Shown here in pieces: positions 5,654-7,477 of a DNA stretch of 7,477 nucleotides; the stretch's first letter is position 1, and each line of letters starts with the position of its first letter. The notes under the pieces were generated by a model. That model was not told the origin of the DNA. It saw only the letters and a program-made list of their open reading frames with translations, and did no database searches. A program made the translations under genes and the position numbers. Source of the DNA: Candidatus Sigynarchaeota archaeon (GTDB lineage: Archaea; Asgardarchaeota; Lokiarchaeia; Sigynarchaeales; Sigynarchaeaceae); contig JAUQYW010000429.1 of the NCBI GenBank assembly GCA_030587525.1, forward strand, positions 1 to 7,477. The letters are read 5' to 3'.

Positions 5654-7099
5654 TCACTTAGGGTTTGAAGCGCGCAATTCGCTCTTCATTATCATGATTG
5701 CTTTATCTAAAGTTAAAATTTGCTGGACTTCCGTTTTTAAATCCTTCAAGACGACCTTGTTTTCCTTGCTTTCCTTCTCGCCGAGCATGAGCGCGAAGCG
5801 GAACCCGAGCTTCGATGCAAACTGCAAGGCGCGCTTTACCTTCCAGTCCGTGATGTTCAGCTCGACCTTGAAACCATTTTGCAGCAATTGTTCCTGGATC
5901 TTGAATGTTTGATCGACTAATTCTGGCGTGAATGCAAAAAGGAACACGTCGGCGCGGGAAGCTTCCACCTGCGACTCAAGCACCCCGAGTTTCTCCGATG
6001 CCAGCACGAGGCGATCGAGGCCGAAGGCGAATCCTGTAGCAGGGGTCAGATCACCGCCATACTCGTGGATCAAATGGTCATAGCGCCCTCCTCCGCAAAT
6101 TTGCTTCTGCTTGCCGAGGGACGGCGAATCGATCTCGAACACGAGGCCCGTGTAATAATCGAGCCCGCGTGCAAGGGATAGATCCACGATACGTGACGTG
6201 ATGCCAGCAGCATCGAGCAATTTTTCGACCTGGAGCAAGTTGCTCGATTCAACGGCCTGGATGGCACGAGGGTTGCCTTCGAGGATTTTTTTCGTTGTTG
6301 GCAAAATCGTCTTGTATTCTCCATTCAAATACAAGAACTTCCCGAGGATTCCAATTAAAGATTCATTCAAGCCAAGCCCGTGCAAGTCATCGAGGAATAG
6401 TTTTTCGATGGTCTCCGGGGTCTCCCCTTCGAGCACCAGCAATCCAAGCTGGAACTTTATCATATCGCCATTCGCTTTATCCATCATACCAATGATTTTG
6501 TCTTGGATATCCTCGTTCACGTTGTTTTCATTCAATAATTCACGCAAGATGTTCAAGTCATTCATGCGCAGGATGTTGTCCTTGATTCCCAGTTTCTTGA
6601 TGATGCTCGCGGCGATATACATGATGTATGCATCGGCGATGGCACCCTGGATTCCAAATACCTCCACACCGAATTGAAAGAATTCGCGGAACCGTCCCGG
6701 TGCGGGCTTATCGTAACGAAACACGCTTCCGCAATAATATATCTTCAACGGCTTTGGATACGTGTTCATATCGCTTTGAATATAAAACCGGCAAACCGGA
6801 GCCGTGAACTCGGGCCTTAACACGAAAGTTCGTGCATCTTCCGGCGACACGTCGTTGGTTTCACCGCTAGCTTGGTATTTCGGCGCCGTGAACGTGAAAA
6901 CATCTTGCCGGAATTTTTCACCTGAACGCAAGAGAAACAAGTCGAAAAACTCGAACGTAGGCGTCATAATCTCCTCGAATCCAAACGATTCGAGAGCCTT
7001 TCTCACGATGACCTCGACCTGGCGGTGCTTGCTCATATCGGTGGGAAGAAAATCCCTCGTCCCGGTTGGCCGGCTCAGATCGATCTTCTTTTCTGCCAT
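5654..7099 (-). CDS. hisS: Histidyl-tRNA synthetase
   Basis: 481 residues, normal to slightly long for HisRS, a cytoplasmic class II enzyme that activates histidine with ATP and charges tRNA-His. Class II motif 1 surrounds FGFEEIMTPTFE (39-50). The loop LRPEFTA (94-100) is the family's substrate loop. Motif 2 is FRYDKPAPGRFREF (127-140) with its ATP-binding arginines. The HisRS-specific signature ARGLDYYTGLVFEI (310-323) holds the catalytic Arg311. CGGGRYD (335-341) is the second histidine-binding segment, and motif 3 is GFAFGLDRL (356-364). The stretch between motif 2 and the histidine signature (about 150-300) is the insertion domain. Residues 384-475 form the anticodon-binding domain. I chose the ATG at 7099 because AAGGCGG lies four bases before it; an in-frame TTG at 7120 would add seven residues (MIKKGGN) that include the ribosome site itself. 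The zinc-ribbon gene follows directly and is probably co-transcribed. Confidence 0.98.
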   Translation of the reverse strand: MAEKKIDLSRPTGTRDFLPTDMSKHRQVEVIVRKALESFGFEEIMTPTFEFFDLFLLRSGEKFRQDVFTFTAPKYQASGETNDVSPEDARTFVLRPEFTAPVCRFYIQSDMNTYPKPLKIYYCGSVFRYDKPAPGRFREFFQFGVEVFGIQGAIADAYIMYIAASIIKKLGIKDNILRMNDLNILRELLNENNVNEDIQDKIIGMMDKANGDMIKFQLGLLVLEGETPETIEKLFLDDLHGLGLNESLIGILGKFLYLNGEYKTILPTTKKILEGNPRAIQAVESSNLLQVEKLLDAAGITSRIVDLSLARGLDYYTGLVFEIDSPSLGKQKQICGGGRYDHLIHEYGGDLTPATGFAFGLDRLVLASEKLGVLESQVEASRADVFLFAFTPELVDQTFKIQEQLLQNGFKVELNITDWKVKRALQFASKLGFRFALMLGEKESKENKVVLKDLKTEVQQILTLDKAIMIMKSELRASNPK

Positions 7100-7103
7100 G
7101 TTG

Positions 7104-7110
7104 CCGCCTT
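7104..7110 (-). promoter_or_regulatory. Ribosome binding site of hisS
   Basis: The minus strand reads AAGGCGG, then CAAC, then the ATG at 7099. This decides between that ATG and the upstream in-frame TTG at 7120, which has no comparable site before it. Confidence 0.65.
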
Positions 7111-7185
7111 TTTTTATCAATTGACACGAGATGCAAGGGTCGCAATGGTCTACTCGACTACACGATGTATTACAGAGATCCTTGG

Positions 7186-7197
7186 TTTTTTAAATTT
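7186..7197 (-). promoter_or_regulatory. Candidate TATA box for hisS
   Basis: Minus-strand AAATTTAAAAAA in the 213-base gap upstream of hisS. A start about 25 bases downstream would give a leader of roughly 65 bases that includes the AAGGCGG site. The element lies between CCTTGG (7180-7185) and CCAAGG (7213-7218), an inverted repeat that could be an operator. Visual match only. Confidence 0.4.
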
Positions 7198-7219
7198 GGC
7201 TGAAAAAACGTTCCAAGGC

Positions 7220-7243
7220 CGCGAGCTAGACGCGCGTCTCGCG
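7220..7243. repeat. GC-rich nested palindrome upstream of hisS
   Basis: CGCGAG (7220-7225) and CTCGCG (7238-7243) are inverted copies, and the region between them contains a perfect 12-base palindrome, AGACGCGCGTCT (7228-7239). The two pairings overlap and exclude each other, so RNA could fold either way. The GC block stands out in an AT-rich gap, about 25 bases upstream of the candidate hisS TATA box, where an activator or repressor could bind. It could also be a stem ending the upstream transcript. Confidence 0.45.
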
Positions 7244-7284
7244 CGAATCAAGGTTGGCACGAAAATCAAGGACCAATGAGATGA

Positions 7285-7312
7285 AAACCTTGAAATAACA
7301 ATTAAAAGAAAT
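7285..7312 (-). terminator. T-rich candidate terminator of the upstream gene
   Basis: Directly after the stop codon of the partial upstream gene the minus strand is T-rich, including TTTCTTTTAATTGTTATTTC. Archaeal termination often needs only T-tracts without a hairpin, so this is a plausible terminator. It would separate the upstream gene from the hisS transcript. Confidence 0.35.
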
Positions 7313-7477
7313 TTAGAGATTCGTGTTGATGATGAAATTCAAGCCCGTTGAACCGAGTTTGACAATATTCAAGGTACGCAAGCTCTTGATGAGCTCCACG
7401 GCATGATCCGGCGTGATACCCATGCTGTTAGCAATCCAATCCTCGTCGAAGCCCAATAATGCCAGCTTCGGGTTCTC
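7313..7477 (-). CDS. C-terminal end of a probable winged-helix protein (5' end outside window)
   Basis: An open frame enters from the right edge and ends at TAA (7315-7313), giving the last 54 residues of a protein. The visible part reads as a helix-turn-helix: a first helix LALLGFDEDWIANSMG, the turn GITPDHA, a recognition helix AVELIKSLRTLNIV, then a short beta wing LGSTGLNFIINTN. The phrase D-x-x-W-I-A-x-x-M-G-I-T-P is like many MarR/ArsR-type and archaeal winged-helix domains. The protein could be a transcription regulator or use the fold for protein contact; the rest of the gene is not visible. The frame has balanced codon use like its neighbours, so coding is likely. Confidence 0.75.
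   Translation of the reverse strand, partial: ENPKLALLGFDEDWIANSMGITPDHAVELIKSLRTLNIVKLGSTGLNFIINTNL

Noticed and set aside
6198..6677. 159-codon plus-strand reading frame
   Set aside because: Antisense to the insertion domain of histidyl-tRNA synthetase, which is unambiguous in the other strand.
7100..7120. TTG start for hisS at 7120, adding seven residues
   Set aside because: The added codons contain the AAGGCGG ribosome site that serves the ATG at 7099, and HisRS proteins do not need the extension.
7100..7312. tRNA or other structured RNA gene in the hisS upstream gap
   Set aside because: I looked for a cloverleaf and a T-loop GTTCRA motif on both strands; the GC-rich palindrome has no matching acceptor or T arm.
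1..7477. CRISPR array, insertion sequence or phage genes
   Set aside because: No short direct repeats with regular spacers, no transposase-like frame and no terminal inverted repeats; the repeats seen are protein-level modules.

Overview
The window looks archaeal. All four supported genes lie on the minus strand. The sequence-level reasons are AT-rich TATA-like boxes upstream of genes, Shine-Dalgarno matches of the AGGTG/AGGCGG type, and a very long secreted protein built from Ig-like modules carrying a Y-[ST]-D-x-D-N-N-x-P signature. A zinc-ribbon protein with what look like longin/roadblock-type alpha-beta segments sits directly behind a histidyl-tRNA synthetase gene. Such surface proteins and small alpha-beta adaptor proteins are common in Asgard archaea, and balanced base composition would suit a Thorarchaeota-like lineage. 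That placement is inference and has not been tested.

Layout, read in the direction of transcription (high to low coordinates): (1) 7477-7313 is the C-terminal end of a gene whose start lies outside the window, probably a winged-helix protein. (2) 7312-7100 is a 213-base intergenic region with a T-rich possible terminator, a GC-rich nested palindrome and a TATA-like element. (3) 7099-5654 is a complete histidyl-tRNA synthetase gene (hisS) with all class II motifs. (4) 5630-4365 is a 421-residue zinc-ribbon protein starting just after the hisS stop, or overlapping it if a GTG at 5657 is used, so the two are probably co-transcribed. (5) 4364-4189 is a 176-base intergenic region with a short hairpin, a good TATA box and a Shine-Dalgarno site. 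(6) 4188-1 is an uninterrupted reading frame of 1,396 codons that runs off the left edge. It encodes a giant surface or secreted protein.

The giant protein is the most interesting part of the window. It has an N-terminal hydrophobic segment, one glutamine-amidotransferase-like (GATase-like) alpha-beta domain, and then a super-module of about 520 residues: Ig-like type A, Ig-like type B, GATase-like, Fn3-like. The super-module occurs twice in full, and a third copy begins at the window edge. Corresponding landmarks fall 516-526 residues apart, so the arrangement arose by duplication of a whole multidomain block. The alpha-beta domains seem to lack a classical amidotransferase triad, which suggests binding or scaffolding rather than catalysis.

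HisRS charges tRNA-His in the cytoplasm. Its neighbour is probably a cytoplasmic adaptor or regulator of unknown partner. Nothing in the sequence ties the surface protein to these two beyond shared strand and proximity; it has its own promoter.
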